64,000 nt of DNA. It comes from Corylus avellana. Lineage: Eukaryota > Streptophyta > Magnoliopsida > Fagales > Betulaceae. The notes under the pieces are model-generated. The model worked only from the letters and a program-made list of their open reading frames with translations, did no database searches and had not been told where the DNA came from. A program made the position numbers and the translations under genes. Positions 42,904 through 55,545 of the stretch are shown one piece after another. The stretch covers positions 16,954,545-17,018,544 of the forward strand of contig NC_081551.1 of the NCBI RefSeq assembly GCF_901000735.1, read 5' to 3'. Numbering within the stretch: position 1 is the first letter of the stretch; each line of letters starts with the position of its first letter.

Positions 42904-44892
42904 TCCTAAAGGCTTGAGCTTTGTGCTCACAACCATCCTGCTGTGCCATCTATAGCATATAGATGACTGTAGTGAGCAAGGTATGATAGTCACTAACTAG
43001 TATGCTGGTTTTAGCCAAACATATTAGGATTCGGTTTTCCTAATTAATGTTTAAAAGAAACAGAATCATTAACTAGGATGCTGCTTACTGCCAAACATAT
43101 CAGGATTTGCTTTTCCTACTTATAATGTTTAAAAGAAGTTCTAGTATATTATTATTGTTAGAATAATTTCCATGTTAAGCCTTGATTTAATTTCCTTGTA
43201 GGTATGTCATTAATTCCCTTCTTTTTCTAGTCTACCTCATCTAATTGTATTAGACAATTCAATACAATAAAGATATAGCCCTAAGGGTTCTTATCAGTGG
43301 TGGATGTCGGTCCTTAAGGCTAAATCACCCAAAACCTTTTGTGTTCTTTTTCTCTATTTGCTTTCGCTATTGTTCCCTTCTATTATATTTTACATAAATT
43401 TCTACATATCAATCCCTTTAAAAAAGAAATGAATGGGGATTCACTTGTTTCTTCCCCTTTCAAAATGTTTGATCCCATTCAGGCTCCATGGTTATATATA
43501 TGTGATTTTGTCAAGCCTTTTTTCTATATGATGCATACATAGTATGACCATTAATAATTCTTGCATCCTGGAGCTCTATCAATTTGGAAGATTATCAGTT
43601 TTCACTTCAACTAGGATATTTCTTCCACATCATCGCGTAATAGATAAACCAAATTTCTTGAATCCCAAATCTTTGATAACCAGTCATTGACTCTCTCTCT
43701 CTCTCTCTCCCTCTCTCTCTCACTCTCGTGTGCATGTTATTAATTATTTATGTAATTTTTGCAGGTAACAGATCGTTGTGCCTGATTGTTGAAGCTACAT
43801 TTAGTACATATATTTTTACACTGGACTCTAGAATGTGTCATCAGATATTTTGTTATTGTAATTACACTATCATATTCTGGCGCGGTTTTAGCCAGCTCAA
43901 ACTTCCTGACTTGAGAATGTTCTCAGGAAACGTTCTATTATGCACAATGTATACAATTAGTTTGTAAAAGGAAAAGACAGTTTCCCTGTATGTATCGACA
44001 TGAATGGCCATATGTGGTTAATTCAAGTGAGAGTTGTTCTGCCCTTTTTAAGTTCTATTTACACCCATTTCACACCGGCTTATCAATGATCAAGTGTGAA
44101 TTCTTTTGCTAATTTCTCCACTCCATTTATTTCACAATACATTAAGGTTAGTGGAAAGTTTACTAGTTCAATTGTGCTCTTCCTAAGCACCCAAATTACC
44201 TTATGTACCATATGGCTGCGGAAATTTCGAAAGATACGAGTAGTCTCTTATGCCAGCCATTTTTATACCAGACAAGTTCATTTTTCCCTAAGAGAACTAG
44301 TTGCTAAAGAAATACAATTACGCTGTAACTAGGAGCAAACAAAAAAGAGGCGAGGACTCTTCCCCTTTCTCTTTCTCGCGCAAGCATGCATGTGGAATCA
44401 TTGTAAATTCCATATCCTCAATTCATTTACTAAAATTTCAACGCATGAGTCCATACAAGACCAAGTAACAAAATACAAAGAATTTTACATTTTTAGGCTT
44501 TCAAATAAATGTACAGCCAACAAAGTCTAACTAGCAAGCAAGCCCACAGCAGCTTCTTCCAAACCCAAAGTCTCTTTACATGTATCGTCACTGTCTGCAT
44601 ATATGTTTCCTCTGAGCAGTACAGAAGCCGACTTTGAACCATGCAATTGCCAACCGTGTTCCAGAGGTGTCATTGGGACATCTGACCAATTTATCTGGTT
44701 TTCTCTCTTTAGAGCACCTCTCCAAACAAAGGGTAGTGAAAATAGAGAAATGCTGCATGCACTCCTAAGTCTTTACTCTCCAATATGGTAGTGAAAATTA
44801 TCATTAAATTTTAAATAAATCACCTGATTTTCACTGTTATGTTAGAGAAAGTACACTTGAGAGTGCATATGGTATCTCTCGGGAAAATAATG
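42904..44892. other. Spacer between DUF3119 and FkbM genes (tail-to-tail)
   Basis: 3' UTRs of both. 42990-43060 and 43066-43137 are a diverged direct duplication (AACTAGKATGCTG...). A CT microsatellite lies at 43689-43728. No gene is seen. Confidence 0.55.
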
Positions 44893-47296
44893 TCAACCAC
44901 TCTTAGTACAGTGCGCATCTGTACCATGCAGGGTGCAATGATTATAGCCCACAGTTTGTAGGAAGTCTCGGATCTCTTTGGCACTGCTATTACTGGCTTG
45001 CAACAGTCGCTCGTCTTCCTCAAAGATGAGATACGGGGCTTCCCTTCCCTTTCTCATTAGCAACTTTGAGGCTCCTTTCAGCACATGATATTCCCAGCCC
45101 TGAACATCTATTTTGATCAGAAGCACATGCACCGACTCAGGAATTACTTCATTAAGGGGTATGGACCTTACTTGAAGTGCTATCTCTTCATTGGATTTGA
45201 ATGCCAGCTTCGCACCAGTCGCTGAAACAGCACTATTGTCAAGCCGACCAACCAACTGCAATACAAGCAAGGATTAGCACTAGCAATGCAGCAGAAAAAA
45301 GAAATAGGTAGCACAACAAATTTAAATGGGATCACAAAAACTTTTTCCTATTTGAAGAATTTAAACATAGTAAATGGATCAGAAGAACAATATAGCCTGA
45401 CTTAAAGGGTTTCCTGATCCCTCAACGAATTGGAAAAGCATCCAGATGAAATGAATTTGAAAGCAATTACATGTGTTACATCTAAAAGTAAAATGGTATG
45501 TAGTACACAAGTTTAAACACTTGCAACTCATTACCAATTTTACCAGAAGTGAGGCATGCCTTCTTATTAGAGGTTAGTCATTTCATGCTTCCATGTGAGA
45601 TTAACCATGAATTCTGCATGGTGCATATTTATGGAGCAACCTCTCACTTAGTTAATGTCACTTGGCTTTATACAAAGTAGCAAAATAACAAGTACTTGGG
45701 GCCATTGCAACCTCCATCCATATCTACATAACGAAAACCAACCAAAACCAATCACAAGCACCTCTTAGTTCACTATGGAATCCAGTACATCAGCGTCCCA
45801 GACCTTAGCCTAAGACCAAGGCATGATCATAATCTGCAGCAAGAAGCCAACCCAATCACACCTTAACAGGTTCCATGACCTTAAAAGGCCACCTTTTATG
45901 TTCTCAAAGCCACATAACCTCAAATGAGCTCTCAGGAGTACATATTATCTCCACCATTTGTTCAATCCAATGAACACTAACAAGTAAAGAATTTAGATAG
46001 ATCCATTAGGAGACGCTAACCTACCATCTAAATCATGGCATATAATCAAATCCAAACCAATACATAAACAAATCACCAAAATTGCCACCCCTACTTTGAA
46101 TCAAACATTATAAGATTGATGAAACATCTTAATGTAATTTTAGATATATTCCAACAAAATTAAACTTCCATTTTCGGACATCCTATCCCATATACACATC
46201 ACTTATGTAATTTAAAATCCCATTTCCTTTGGCATAAACTATTTCTTTCCAAAAACATGAACTACTACTATTAATTAATCCCAATCATGCACATTACGAG
46301 AACCTACACCTTAGATTCCGAGGGAACTAGACCTTTTACAAACACAAAGTTTGAAGGTAACTTTCTAATTACTTTTATTCACCAAAAGTGGATTTAATTA
46401 ATAGTACAAGTAGGAGAATAACAATCAATGAAAAATTAGAATGCTAACTAGACTCTAACACTAACAAATAGAGATTATACTCCTTATTGACTACAAATAC
46501 TATCTGATACGATAAATCTAATCTTAAAATACTGATAACAAAACAAAACTAATATAAACTAATCTTAAAAAAATCCCTAATACATAGAATTCTACTCTAA
46601 TACAATGTCTCTCCTTTAACTTTACGTTACTTCCCTAACACCATAGCACAGCCCCAACAACAATAACATAAAGCGCAAAACAAACAATACCTTGTGGAAC
46701 GTAATGTTCCCACTCCGGTCCGACGCGGCAGCCTCGAACACGGTGACCAAATCCCCAACCCGATTCAGATAAATCCCATCACAAATCCTCTGCAAGTTCT
46801 CGAATACCGGCTCGAAGGCCAAAACCCTAAACCCCATCGCCGCGGCAGCGAAGCTGGCCATGCCCACATTGGCACCCACATCCACAACAACCCCATTATC
46901 TCTCCCTTCACCCCTCAGCTTCTCCAGAACCTTCTGGACCGAAACCGAGATATCGGGCTTCCGAAAGAGTTTCCCTTTCAGCATTCTGACAATGTTCTTG
47001 TGGGGCTTATCGGGCAGGGTTCCAAGGTCGGCGAGCGAGTAGAGGAAGGGATATCGGAGGCCCTCCACGAGGTTCGCAATCACGGGGTGGGATTGGGGGC
47101 ACTTCTGGCAATTGAAAGGTGGGATTGGGTAGAATGGGAAATCGGATTTGTAGGTGGGGTTGGTGATAGGGTATGAGGATTGGGTGGAGAGATAGACGAA
47201 GAACATGAGGAAAAGGAGGGCGCTAATGAAGAGTAAGCAGACGGTCTTGGAGAGGTGGAACTGCGACGGTTTTTCCCTTTTCCAAGCATTCGCCAT
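44893..47296 (-). CDS. FkbM-family methyltransferase with N-terminal membrane anchor
   Basis: Exons on the minus strand 47296-46691 and 45255-44893, GT-AG, phase 0, 322 residues. Residues 1-17 are basic, about 18-37 are a single membrane helix (TVCLLFISALLFLMFFVYLS), then a Cys/Pro-rich stem, so a type II Golgi/ER protein with its catalytic part in the lumen is likely. The Rossmann methyltransferase core shows the SAM motif VVVDVGANVGMASFA (about 136-150) and AFEPV (acidic ribose-binding residue). Exon 2 has LLIKIDVQGWEYHVLKGA and YLIFEED, the FkbM fold signature. The family methylates sugar or glycan hydroxyls in bacteria; the plant substrate is not known to me. The start is the ATG at 47296. 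Complete, no breaks; the intron (46690-45256) has no recognised insert. Confidence 0.88.
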
Positions 47297-47313
47297 CAAT
47301 GATAAAGTTGAGG

Positions 47314-47493
47314 TTTTCCGGGAAAATTTAAAACTTTCTCGGGAAACTGAGTGGATCTCTGGAGAGAGATTTCTTGATTTTTTTTTTTTTTTTACTTCTT
47401 CTACCTTGGAAAGGAGTGAGCTGAGAGTGGGGATGTAATGTGGATGTGAACGGTGTAGGCCAATTTTCCGGGAAAGTGGGATTTTCCGGGAAA
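47314..47493. promoter_or_regulatory. Three TTTTCCGGGAAA palindromes upstream of the FkbM gene
   Basis: At 47314-47326, 47464-47475 and 47482-47493, within 200 bp of the start codon. The two outer ones are part of a 18-bp direct repeat (ATTTTCCGGGAAAGTG). Function not known to me. Confidence 0.55.
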
Positions 47494-49067
47494 GTGTGGG
47501 ATTGGATCTGTGGAGTGAGTGTTTTGTTTATCTGGTGAAAGAGTGAGTTAGGAAGCTGTGAGCCTGTCTGCCTGAGTGCGAATTGGGAGAGACTTGCCCA
47601 AAAAATAAATAAATAAATAGTGCAAGTCACGGTATTTCAATTTCAAATAGTGCAATTTTAAATATAGTGATCATAAAATTATGAAGTTAAATATTTGGTA
47701 AAACTAGTTGATTTTTAAAACTTTATTTTAACTTTTAACTTTTAAAATGATGCGTTTTGAAAAATGTAATATCAATTTTTAAAAACACCCACAAAAAATG
47801 CACTTTTAGTATGTATGGCCAACCAGAATGCGTTGACATGGGATGTGGGAAATAGCAATATACAAGTAGCATTACTCTTAACATTAAACCCTAGTGCTAG
47901 TAATTTAACTCACAATCCACGAACACAATACGAGCCTGACATGTAAGTTTAGAGCTAGGGTTAAGGTTAATCGGGTTTGGATCCCGTTTATGACCCGTTT
48001 AATAAATGGGTCGTGTCGTGTTAACCCGCGGGTTTACGGGTTGACCCGTTTATTATTATTATTATTTTAACTTAATTTTTTAACCCAAAACAAAAAAGAA
48101 TTGTCATTCATTTGTTTTGTAGTGCATGCTATAGATGTCCATTGGAATTAGACACGTATCTTAAAATTGAGCTAAATAGATTGTCCATATGTTTGTTGAA
48201 TTTATGCTAGTTATTTTAAGATATGTTGAGATGTACATGCTCAAGCTCAATCAACACTAATAATGGATCAATGAATTATGTTTTGTTGTTTTGGAGGCTT
48301 TCTATCAATTCTCCCAACCACTATTCTTTTGCAATTAAAAATTGCCACATTGCTTCTTGGTTGTTAGGATTTTACCATTTTGGTTAAGCTCTAAAAATTA
48401 AAATGACTTAACTGCGTGTCGGGTCAGGTTGTGCCGGGTCATTTCGGGTCAAAACCTATTGACAACTAAATTTAACGTGTTTATGGGTTGATCGTATCAA
48501 TCCGAAATAACACGTTTATCTAAACAGGTTACACGTGTCGTGTTGTGTTACCCGTTAAGAAAACATGTTTGACATATTTATATAAACGTGTTGGGTTTGA
48601 GTTGACATAAACAGATTCGTGGGTCAACCGGGTTGACACAAACTTGACACGCCAACCCATTTTGCCAGTCCCGTTAACAGCATTTATATAATCCATTAAA
48701 ACAATTACGGGCATTTTTGTAATGTTTATTAATTATTGATAATGCAGCTTCATAGTGGTGGACCGGTGGTTCGTGTCGGTTGTACGTGTCCAACTTGGGT
48801 CGAGACTGGAGAGGTGGGCTAGCTACTTCTGTACGACGGTAGAAATTTCGCTGGCAGTATTGAGTTTACCGAGGAATAAGCATTTGTGTACAATAAGATC
48901 CTAAATGCTTGCCAAGTCGAAATGTGGGCCTCAAAAGTAGAGGAAATGAAGTTGATGGATTTGGGAGGCTCGAGTTGGACTGTATTGTGCACAAGCTTGT
49001 TCCTGGAAACGGCCCACTACTCATACTTTACATTTACAACTCAGCCCATTTAATCCATATGAACAAA
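47490..49067. repeat. Copy A of a duplicated segment (pair of 62453-64000)
   Basis: This sequence upstream of the FkbM gene recurs at 62453-64000 with long identical runs. The visible differences are point changes, an AAATA microsatellite and a roughly 75-90-bp loss near 62975 in copy B. It holds no gene of its own: 48529-48714 and similar frames are repeated without domain. Confidence 0.93.
47955..48676. mobile_element. Degenerate hAT-like element
   Basis: CGGGTTTGG, GGGTCGTGTCGTG, ACCCGTTTA and, at the right end, GACACGCCAACCCATTTTGC motifs are typical of a plant non-autonomous hAT class. The exact ends are not clear. It is also present, with an internal loss, in copy B. Confidence 0.5.
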
Positions 49068-49390
49068 ACAAACGAATCACATTTAAAAAAAAAAAAAAAA
49101 AAAAAAAACTAATAAATGAGTAATAATATAAGGAATACTCGTTGAGTCTTCCTAAATTTAATGTGACTTTTAAAATTACGAATAGATCAAAATTCAATGA
49201 TAATTTTAAAAGTCACATCACATTTGAGAGTTCATTGTTTAGAATATTTTACTTAGTTTTCTCCTTGTGAGTATGTTATTTTAAATAGATAAATGTTTTG
49301 GGGGAAAGCATGGTTTGTCTTGAGTGAGTTCGTTTTTTTACATTACCATCATTATGAAGGAAGAGTGAACGGAGTGAAAGGAGCATATAA

Positions 49391-50069
49391 GAGCATCTCC
49401 AGCAGTATTAGGTATTTTACCTAGTGAAAAAGTACAATTCTTTACTTTAACTATTGTTTTTTCATTACATACTCCAATAGATTCTCTATTTCATTATCTA
49501 TTTGCTTTAAAATATTATTTCTGATTCTTTTTTTTATTATTATATTAATGTCAACACTTAATTAAAGGGAAAATTAAACACATATATAGAAATCATTCAT
49601 AAAAATAAAAATAAACACATATGAGGAATATTCATCCCACATGCAGATACTAATTCTTAAAATTAATAACATAAATAATTTTTTTCATCCAACTGCAATT
49701 GATTCGTTTCCATCCGTGTGTTTCCATGAAATAAATTTTTATGCATTCAATTTTTTCATCCAACTGTGTGAAGAAATTTTGTGAGCGAGAGATAAATTTT
49801 GTGTTTGAGAGAGAGACGTAGCAAATGTGAAGAGGTGTTCAAAAAAAAAAAAAAAGATGTTGGGTGAAAAGAGGTGAAATAAAAAAACAATAAACAAAAG
49901 AAAAATAAACAATATTTTATTCATCTAATGTGCTACTGTAAATAGCTCCAAATTGCTATTCACTATAGCAATGTAGCTATTCTAGCTAATGGCAAGCTAC
50001 TTTGTTGGAGCTAAAAAAAGAGCAATAATAGCTAATATTAGTCTTTTACCTAAGCTGCTGGAGATGCTC
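49391..50069. mobile_element. PIF/Harbinger MITE, 679 bp
   Basis: Perfect 15-bp termini GAGCATCTCCAGCAG and inverse, TAA duplication at 49388-49390 and 50070-50072. Interior AT-rich, no transposase. Confidence 0.93.
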
Positions 50070-51124
50070 TAATGGCTGTATTTTTTAAAAAATAAAAAAG
50101 TCCATTCTCAATATATGGTAAGGTATAACTCTCTTAAATGGGTAGAGTTGTAGGTTGAAATTTTTCTTTGGGTAATCCTTGGCCGATTGAATGTTGATTC
50201 TTTTGTGAAATTTTGTTGTTCTTGGAATCCAAACCAAATGGGGTTATGGGTGTAAAAAATTCTTTAAATTTCTATTCAATGGCCAAAAGAGGTGTTAGAG
50301 AGGAGATTTTGTGTTCATTTTTTGTTGTTGTATCTATGGTTCAGCCAATTAAAGGGGACATTTTGTGAAGTATGCATGTGCTTACAATAAATGCTTTTCT
50401 ACAATTTTCAATTTTCTAAATTATGGCAAATATTATTTTGTTTGTTTGGCTGAATGTTTTATCGGTTGATTGTTTGATATGGTATTGATTTTAAGTATTG
50501 GTCAACAAAACTTACAGTCGGCAGAAGGCTCGTTAGTTTCACAAGGAACTCATGGACCTTCCATAGCCTCAGAAGGAGAAAATTCACAATCTCCCGAGGC
50601 AAAGAAGAATGTGTTCTTCCTCTATTTGTTGTTTGAATAAATGGGACGCAAATAGATGAGCTTCACCTTCTCTCGAACTTGGAAGGTAAAGATACTGTCG
50701 GACTTCGTGTGCTTCGCGAGTTGGTAGACCGCAGGAAACTCTCGAACGGTCAATAAATGATCATCCCCAAGGACGAGTGGCCAAAGGGCGACACAGGAGA
50801 AGAAGTATCTCCAATCGTTCAGCATAATTTGGTGCGGGGCCAGATTCATATGGCTCAAGAGTTCCCGAACCTGTAATGCTTCCAAAACTGGCCTTGACCA
50901 GTCTGGTAGGGTTACTGGCAAGTACACAAGTTTAACCAACTGGTGGCTAAATGGAAAACCAACCCTTTAAGCATCACCAGAGTTAATGCATAGGAATGTG
51001 AAATAAATTTGAGAAGTCTATAAATCATTACAGAGACAAGTATAATCCTCAAATTAAAGACACGGAGCAACTAACAATAACTTAAAGCAAACTTGATAAC
51101 ACCATGAAGAGCTTTCTTAAGCAA
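50070..51124. other. Spacer with a transposon-protein fragment
   Basis: Apart from the fragment at 50622-50939, nothing is recognised. AT-rich. Confidence 0.5.
50622..50939 (-). pseudogene. Fragment resembling a plant gypsy-type transposon protein
   Basis: Minus-strand frame of 105 codons with LLSHMNLAPHQIMLNDWRYF, then VREFPAVYQLAKHTKSDSIF. The layout resembles the N-terminal region of plant 'putative gypsy type transposon' proteins (PF04195 style), from memory. No complete protein. Confidence 0.45.
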
Positions 51125-51656
51125 TGTAACAACCCAGATATTTCTCTTCTTTTATCTTGTAGATAAACACGAATGTTACGCTGAAATAATCTCATATAGC
51201 GGAAAAACTGTAATTATCAATACAAAAAAATACTGTTAAAATACTTTTCTTTATACAAAAATACCCAAAGCTATGTCGTACAAGGCATTTGTACAAATCT
51301 ATCCGACAGTCTAAACTCTAGACAAAACTTAACCAACTTGGAGTCTCTGTACATCTCAATATGAATCTCTAATCACAACTGCATAATTACCTTGATTTTC
51401 CATTCCTGCAAGCACTACAAAAAAACTGTGAAGTAGTGAGTCAATTGATTTCCGACAATATAAATCATTGTTGAATCATATATAGCAAAATGCTAGACAA
51501 ATTATAAAACCACAAAAATCCGTATTATTGGATATCAATATCATACTCAGTAAGTAAGAATACTTACAGTGGATTACATGAATGGATCATCAAAGGTAAT
51601 TACTTGAAACCCGTTCTGCTGCAGTTGGTCCATACCCATAATAATCCCTTCACTGA

Positions 51657-51691
<35 letters not shown>

Positions 51692-52533
51692 CTAAACTCT
51701 CTTTCTTCCTCTTCAGCTCTCTGTCTTAAATTTCCCATCTCACCCGCTTTCTCTTTCTCATGCTTCTCTGTCCAACTCTCACTCTATCGCAACATTCATT
51801 CTTTCTCCACTGTCTCCTCTTTCTTACATCCGTAAAGCTCCCTCTCTATCTAGCTCTCTCTCTCTCTCTTACTCACGTATTCTATGATTATGAAACATGT
51901 TGAGCAGGGAAGATGAATTAAATATGCGAAATAAAGTAAGATGGAATGAAGAAAGAAGAAGAAAGGAAAGAAAAAAAAATTAAATAAAGGAAAGGTAGGA
52001 GTGTTGTCGGCAAGAGTGGGTTGGTAGAAATAAAGAAAACAAATATAATATAACTTAAATGGTAAAGAATGAAGGATATGCGTGATTGAAGGGAGGAGAG
52101 AGAAAATATAGTATAAGCATTAATAAGTGGGTGTGGGGCTGCTGTGAAGAAAAATGGGGAAATGAGAAGAATAAAAAAATAAGAATTAGGTGGGTTGGTC
52201 GGCAAGGATGTGGGGAAAAATAGTAAACAAATAATAATAAAAGAAAAGAGAAAGATAAGGTGATTATGAGCAATTATTGCAGGTTAACTCGCATTTTAAA
52301 AATAATTAGTCTATTGTCCTCATTTAATCAATCACCAACTATTAAAATCATACTCCAAATTCTATAAATCGATCATCAATTATCATTTCTCTTAAATCAC
52401 CCAATAAAATAATAGATATAATCTCGAATCAATATCATATAATCTAATAAATTCCTCAAGAATAAATGCCATTACTTAATCATCATCAAATAAATATATC
52501 TAAAATAAGACTTTTAAAATCTGGGGCACTACA
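51125..52533 (-). repeat. Ty3/gypsy LTR, minus strand, with polypurine tract
   Basis: On the minus strand it starts TGTAGTGCCCCAGA at 52533 and ends GGGTTGTTACA at 51125. Just upstream (52534-52560) the minus strand has GAGGACGAAATTTCAATAAG then a GGAGGGAAGA tract, the usual end of a gypsy pol and polypurine tract. So this is a 3' LTR. It contains a CT microsatellite (51658-51690). Confidence 0.7.
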
Positions 52534-52950
52534 ATCTTCCCTCCTTATTGAAATTTCGTCCTCGAAATTAAAGCCCATAAATTACCACCTATCTTCAAAT
52601 TGAGCAACCCAAATTAAAAACAAATCATACTTGAACCATAACTTACTCAAGTTACTATAAAAAATTTTAAATTCAATCTGTTCATAAATAAATATCATAA
52701 CATATTCCATACCCAGGCGATGTGAGACTCTACAAGCACTCTTCTTGGGCACCAGTGTCACCGTTGGCAATCCTCAGGGAATTTCTTCATTCTCGGCCCT
52801 TAACTTTTGGCCCTTATACATTTCATTGTATCTTAACTGACACCATTATAATATGACCCACTTTTGGCATCACCAACGTGTGTCCACTAGCGACCCTCAT
52901 AGGCTTGTGCACACTCCCACCATCTCAGGCTGGGTAATGCTTTGATACCA
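52534..52950 (-). repeat. Internal LTR-retrotransposon remnants with primer-binding site
   Basis: Between the gypsy LTR and the TRIM-like LTR. 52939-52950 on the minus strand reads TGGTATCAAAGC, an iMet tRNA primer site two bases from the LTR at 52953. No protein is encoded. Confidence 0.6.
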
Positions 52951-52952
52951 TT

Positions 52953-53161
52953 TGTAACATCCCAGGGAAAAGCGCTAGTCACATCTGCGCTATTACCCCA
53001 AAAGGATTAGTCAATTTGGAGCTTTCCTAGAATTCATTATAAAGCCCAGTTTCACTTAGTAACTAGGCAATGTGGGACTTAGCACCCATGACTATCTCTA
53101 TAAACTACCCACTCAATGTGGGCTTCTTCTCATCTTCCCAATATGGGACCGGGGTGTTACA
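52953..53161 (-). repeat. 209-bp TRIM-like LTR flanked by both primer site and polypurine tract
   Basis: Ends TGTAAC...GTTACA. On one side is the primer-binding site (52939-52950); on the other a polypurine tract (minus strand of 53162-53178) and a second, weaker primer-binding site at 53213-53224 (TGGTATTGAAGC), leaving an internal domain of only about 60 bp. A near-identical LTR lies at 54545-54753. Confidence 0.7.
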
Positions 53162-53241
53162 AACTCCCCCTCTTAAACTCCTGACGTCCTCGTCAGGTCC
53201 ACGTCATGCAGTGCTTCAATACCACATGACCTGGCGTTACA

Positions 53242-53968
53242 AGTAGCAACCCAGATTTTTAAAGTCTTATTTTAGAGATATTAAATTGATGCTATGATTA
53301 TATTAATATTCATATTAGGTAATGGCATTTACTTTGAGGTTAAGATATTTATTGATGATATTAGGTAATAATATTTATTCTTGAGGAATTTATTAGATCT
53401 TATGAATATTATTGGAATGAATATTGATTTGAGGTTATTATATCATGATGATGATTTTATATTGATTATTTTATTGGGAGATTTAAGAGATATGATAATT
53501 GATGATTGATTGGTATAATTTGGAGTATGATTGTAATAATTGGTGATATAATAGGATAGTAAATGGTAGGTGTAAGGATGGTAGAATAAGAAGGTAGAAT
53601 AGTATAGGGTTGGTGAAATAGTATAGGGTTGGTAGAATAGTATAGGGTTGGTGGAATAGTATAGGGTTGGTGAAATAGTAAAATGAGAGTATAATTGTAA
53701 ATTGACGGTAGAATAGTGTTTGATTTTCTCCTATAAATAGAACTCTTCTCCTTCACAATTTTCACCACTCATCTCCTCTCCCATCTCTTGCATATATTCT
53801 TCCTTCTTCCGCTTTTTACTCGGTCTTTCTTCTTTCTAAGAGTGTTTACTCAGAACAGAGAGAGAAAGGGCGAGACCAAGCGCTACAAGAAAGAAAGAAC
53901 ACAAGAGAAACCGAGAGTAAGATGGGAAATTTAAGACAGAGAGCTGAAGAGGAAGAAAGAGAGTTTAG

Positions 53969-54005
<37 letters not shown>

Positions 54006-54540
54006 TCAGTGAAGGGATTGTTATAGGTATGGACCAACTGCAGCAGAACGGGTTTCAAGTAATTACCTTTGATGATCCATTCATGTAATCCACTGTAAGT
54101 ATTCTTACTTACTGAGTATGATATTGATATCCAATAATACGGATTTTTGTGGTTTTATAACTTGTCTAGCATTTTGCTATATATATGATTCAACAATGAT
54201 TTATATTATCGGAAATCAATTGACTCACTACTTCACAGTTTTTGTAGTGTTTGCAGGAATGGAAAAATCAAGGTAATTATGCAGTTGTGATTAGAGATTC
54301 ATATTGAGATGTACAGAGATTCCAAGTTGGTTAAGTTTTGTCTAGAGTTTAGACTGTCGGATAGATCTGTATAAATGCCTTGTACGACATAGCTTTGGGT
54401 ATTTTTTGTATAAAGAAAAGTATTTTAACAGTATTTTTTTGTATTGATAATTACAGTTTTTCCGCTATATGAGATTATTTCAGCGTAACATTCGTGTTTA
54501 TCTACAAGATAAAAGAAGAGAAATATATGAGATTGTTACA
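53242..54540 (+). repeat. Ty3/gypsy LTR, plus strand
   Basis: Starts AGTAGCAACCCAGA and ends GATTGTTACA. It has a TATA box (CTATAAATAG, 53731-53740), a 19-bp minisatellite (53595-53680) and a GA microsatellite. From about 53917 to 54540 it is nearly the reverse complement of 51125-51746. Confidence 0.7.
53595..53680. repeat. 19-bp minisatellite, about four copies
   Basis: Unit ATAGTATAGGGTTGGTGRA within the gypsy LTR. Confidence 0.85.
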
Positions 54541-54544
54541 AATT

Positions 54545-54753
54545 TGTAACAGCCCAGGGAAAAGCGCTAGCCACATCTGCGCTATTACCCCAAAAGGACT
54601 AGTCAATTTGGAGCTTCCCTAGAATTCATTATAAAGCCCAGTTTCACCTAGTAACTAGGCAATGTGAGACTTAGCACCCATGACTATCTCTATAAACTAC
54701 CCACTCAATGTGGGCTTCTTCTCATCTTCCCAATATGGGACCGGGGTGTTACA
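54545..54753 (-). repeat. Solo TRIM-like LTR, 209 bp
   Basis: Same length and about 95% like 52953-53161. Flanked by AATT on both sides. No primer site or polypurine tract adjoins it, so it is a solo LTR. Orientation taken from its twin. Confidence 0.75.
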
Positions 54754-55211
54754 AATTGTAATAATTGGTGATTGATTTTATGAGTGAGGAATTTGTGGGA
54801 TTCAGATTATTAAGGGAAATTAGGTGAAAATAATATTTGAGATTTTATTAGATTTGTTTTTAATAAATTGGAGTGAAACCTAACTTTCACGCCTATTTTT
54901 CCCCAATTTTCTCACATGCTCCCACTCTTTCTTTCTTATTCCTTTTTATTCAAACCTAACTTTCACGCCTACTTTTCCCCAATTTTCTCACCTGCTCCCA
55001 CTTTTTCTTTCTTATTCCTTTTTTTTTATTCTTATTTTATATTATTTTCTTTTTTTTCTCCCTCTGCCGACAGCACTGCCCTTCCACTTTTCTTCTTTCT
55101 CTTTTAGTCCTTCCTTATTTAAATGCCTCATTCATACAAAAGAGAGGAGAGAAACCGAGAGTGAGATGGAAATTTAAGACAGAGAGCTGAAGAGGAAGAA
55201 AGAGAGTTTAG

Positions 55212-55246
<35 letters not shown>

Positions 55247-55545
55247 TCAGTGAAGGGATTGTTATGGGTATGGACCAACTGCCGTAGAACGGGTTTCAAG
55301 TAATTACCTTTGATGATCCATTCATGTAATCCACTGTAAGTATTCTTACTTACTGAGTATGATATTGATATCCAATAATATTCATAAGATCTAATAAATT
55401 CCTTAAGAATAAATATTATTACCTAATATCATAAATAAATATCTCAACCTCAAAGTAAATGCCATTACCTAATATGAATATTAATATAATCATAGCATCA
55501 ATTTAATATCTCTAAAATAAGACTTTAAAAATCTGGGTTGCTACA
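54754..55545. repeat. Rearranged gypsy LTR pieces
   Basis: 54874-54950 and 54951-55022 are a tandem duplication (CCTAACTTTCACGCCTA). 55140-55380 repeats part of the LTR at 53890-54140. 55381-55545 is the inverse of 53242-53405, ending GGGTTGCTACA. This looks like recombination between LTR copies. Confidence 0.65.

Noticed and set aside
46694..47176. 160-codon plus-strand frame opposite the FkbM gene
   Set aside because: Shadow of exon 1; the minus strand has the methyltransferase motifs and membrane anchor.
48529..48714. 61-codon minus-strand frame, repeated at 63462-63647
   Set aside because: Lies in the duplicated degenerate hAT element; the repetition reflects the segmental copy, not selection.
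51658..51690. CT microsatellite as promoter element
   Set aside because: It is part of the gypsy LTR (also as GA in the inverted copies at about 53970-54001 and 55215-55243), so not specific to any gene.
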